Assembly (NCBI RefSeq): GCF_013697085.1
Contig: NZ_JACEFT010000001.1
Coordinates: 186,001-250,000 of the forward strand
Source of the DNA: Billgrantia kenyensis
Lineage (GTDB): Bacteria > Pseudomonadota > Gammaproteobacteria > Pseudomonadales > Halomonadaceae
Reading direction: 5' to 3'
Length of the DNA stretch: 64,000 nt
Both the position numbers and the translations under genes were made by a program. Position 1 is the stretch's first letter. Each line of letters starts with the position of its first letter. This document shows positions 62,831 to 64,000 of this stretch, in pieces. The notes beneath the pieces are model-generated. The model was given only the letters and a program-made list of their open reading frames with translations. It made no database searches and was not told where the DNA came from.

Positions 62831-63952
62831 ATGCCTGACACCGTTTCTCGTCCCGGCACGCTCGAGCAGCAAGACGAGCGACTGAGCGCCGTCGGTGACT
62901 GGACGCTAGCTCACTACGCCAGGCTGCGGGAGGCCGTGGTGCGCGCCCGCGGCGTCGAAACCGTAGACCTGGCAAGGCTCGGTGAGCTGGACACGTCAGG
63001 AGCCGCGCTGCTTGTCGAGTTGCTGGGCCCTGACAGCATTGCCAACATCGGCGAGTGGGCTCCCGCTCTCCCCGCCGAACGCCAGGCCCTGCTGAAAGCG
63101 GTTGCCGAGGCGACACGGACCCCGCTGACAGCTCCCCCCAAGCCGCGCATCACTCCCCTGACGGCGTTGGCCGGACTCGGTGAGTTGGCCGTACACCTGG
63201 CACGACAGCAGCTGCAGCTCGTGGCCTTCATTGGCCTGACGCTCAGCACCCTGTTCGCAACGCTCCTAACACCCTGGCGCTGGCGGGTCACCGCCCTGGT
63301 CGCACATGTCCAGCAGACCGGGCTCAACGCCATCCCCATCGTGGCGCTATTGACCTTCCTGGTGGGGGCGGTGGTGGCCTTCCTCGGCGCCACGGTGCTG
63401 CGCGACTTCGGGGCCACCATCTACACGGTAGACCTGGTGACCTACTCCTTTCTGCGGGAGTTCGGCGTCCTTCTTGCTGCCATCCTGCTGGCAGGTAGAA
63501 CCGCCAGTGCCTTCACCGCTCAAATAGGCTCGATGAAGGCCAATGAGGAGCTGGATGCCCTGCGCGCCCAGGGCCTCAATCCTGTCGAGCTGCTGGTGTT
63601 GCCGAGGGTGCTGGCAATGATGATCAGCCTGCCAATCCTGACCTTGGTCGGGATGCTGAGCGGGATGCTGGGAGGCGGCCTGGTATGCGCCCTTGCCCTG
63701 GATATCAGCCCCACCCAGTTTCTCAATATCCTGCAGCGAGATATTCCCCTGCGTCATTTCCTGATCGGCATGGTCAAGGCGCCAATTTTCGCTTTCCTGG
63801 TCGCGGTGATTGGCTGCCTCGAGGGTTTCAAGGCGGCTGCCAGCGCCCAGTCGGTTGGCGAGCACACCACCTCAAGCGTCGTGCAATCGATTTTCATGGT
63901 GATCCTGCTCGATGCCTTGGCTGCGCTGTTTTTCATGGAGATGGGGTGGTGA
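62831..63952 (+). CDS. MlaE-type ABC permease with N-terminal STAS-like domain
   Basis: A 373-residue protein. Residues 1 to about 105 contain a STAS-like region (VETVDLARLGELDTSGAALLVELLG). The rest is a MlaE permease: FLVGAVVAFLGATVLRDFG, EFGVLLAAILLAGRTASAFTAQIGSMKANEELDALRAQGLNPVELLVLPR, KAPIFAFLVAVIGCLEGF. Such permeases move phospholipids between membranes with a MlaF-type ATPase. Fused STAS-MlaE proteins are a known variant of the separate MlaB plus MlaE. It overlaps the next gene by four bases (GTGA). TATAGT at 62766 is a possible -10. Confidence 0.9.
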   Translation: MPDTVSRPGTLEQQDERLSAVGDWTLAHYARLREAVVRARGVETVDLARLGELDTSGAALLVELLGPDSIANIGEWAPALPAERQALLKAVAEATRTPLTAPPKPRITPLTALAGLGELAVHLARQQLQLVAFIGLTLSTLFATLLTPWRWRVTALVAHVQQTGLNAIPIVALLTFLVGAVVAFLGATVLRDFGATIYTVDLVTYSFLREFGVLLAAILLAGRTASAFTAQIGSMKANEELDALRAQGLNPVELLVLPRVLAMMISLPILTLVGMLSGMLGGGLVCALALDISPTQFLNILQRDIPLRHFLIGMVKAPIFAFLVAVIGCLEGFKAAASAQSVGEHTTSSVVQSIFMVILLDALAALFFMEMGW

Positions 63953-64000
63953 GTCAAGCGAATGAGCCCGTCATCGAGATCCGCGGCCTGGTCAACCGCT
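63949..64000 (+). CDS. ABC transporter ATP-binding protein, MlaF-like (3' end outside window)
   Basis: A GTG overlapping the permease stop (GTGA) opens a frame, MSQANEPVIEIRGLVNR, that runs off the end of the window. VIEIRGLVNR matches the first strand of ABC ATPase domains of the MlaF type. Only 17 codons are visible, so the assignment rests mainly on the GTGA coupling to the MlaE-type permease. Confidence 0.7.
   Translation, partial: MSQANEPVIEIRGLVNR

Overview
The window is a dense, GC-rich stretch of a gammaproteobacterial chromosome. I infer a Halomonas-like (Halomonadaceae) organism. The grounds are protein style, marine or halophile traits (TAXI-type TRAP transport, K+/H+ antiport) and gene neighbourhoods shared with enterics and pseudomonads: tusDCBE, yccA with tRNA-Ser(UGA), rnhA-dnaQ beside gloB-mltD, and yejABEF next to rsuA. 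I see no insertion sequence, prophage, integrase or CRISPR array.

1-15.7 kb is mainly housekeeping. It opens inside a sulfite reductase gene (cysI-like) followed by its DUF934 partner. Next come an Smr-domain protein, a GGCT-like protein, an ArsC-like protein, a wrbA-DUF2069 pair and pdxH. A Pat-type protein acetyltransferase stands divergent to a histone-deacetylase-family gene. An XRE-cupin regulator with a palindrome in its leader follows, then DUF1244-moaB-moeA and, on the minus strand, tusDCBE-acpH, yccA and a NUDIX gene. A tRNA-Ser(UGA) with a clear promoter and terminator closes this part.

15.8-45 kb holds yaeQ, a 28-residue membrane ORF, the antiporter nhaP2, an orphan SsuA/THI5-like binding protein, ybfF, the queuosine-precursor transporter yhhQ, prpE, an ArsR regulator, sohB divergent to an SCP2 protein across a PsrA-like palindrome, and nudC. 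It continues with dnaQ, rnhA, a YafS-like methyltransferase, gloB, mltD, the peptide importer yejABEF, rsuA, the omega-amidase yafV, rarD, an FAD oxidoreductase, a chemoreceptor with its sensor domain at the C-terminus, metY and a SulP permease.

45.2-62.7 kb is the main accessory feature: a self-contained carboxylic-acid catabolic locus. Five plus-strand genes (TAXI-TRAP binding protein, fused TRAP permease, enoyl-CoA hydratase with a degenerate dehydrogenase-like tail, and a pair of acyl-CoA dehydrogenases) converge at a strong terminator with a six-gene minus-strand operon (acyl-CoA dehydrogenase, acyl-CoA ligase, hotdog thioesterase, unknown membrane protein, etfB, etfA). Divergent from that operon run a 3-hydroxyacyl-CoA dehydrogenase, a PcaF/PaaJ-like thiolase and an IclR-family regulator. 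The set covers uptake, activation, dehydrogenation with electron transfer, hydration, oxidation and thiolysis. A 15-bp palindrome, TTCCGCATGGCGGAA, lies upstream of the TRAP operon promoter, and related sequences occur twice between the two other operons. I infer one IclR-controlled regulon; the substrate cannot be read from sequence, though a dicarboxylate or ring acid would fit.

The window ends in an MlaE-type permease gene and the first codons of its ATPase partner.
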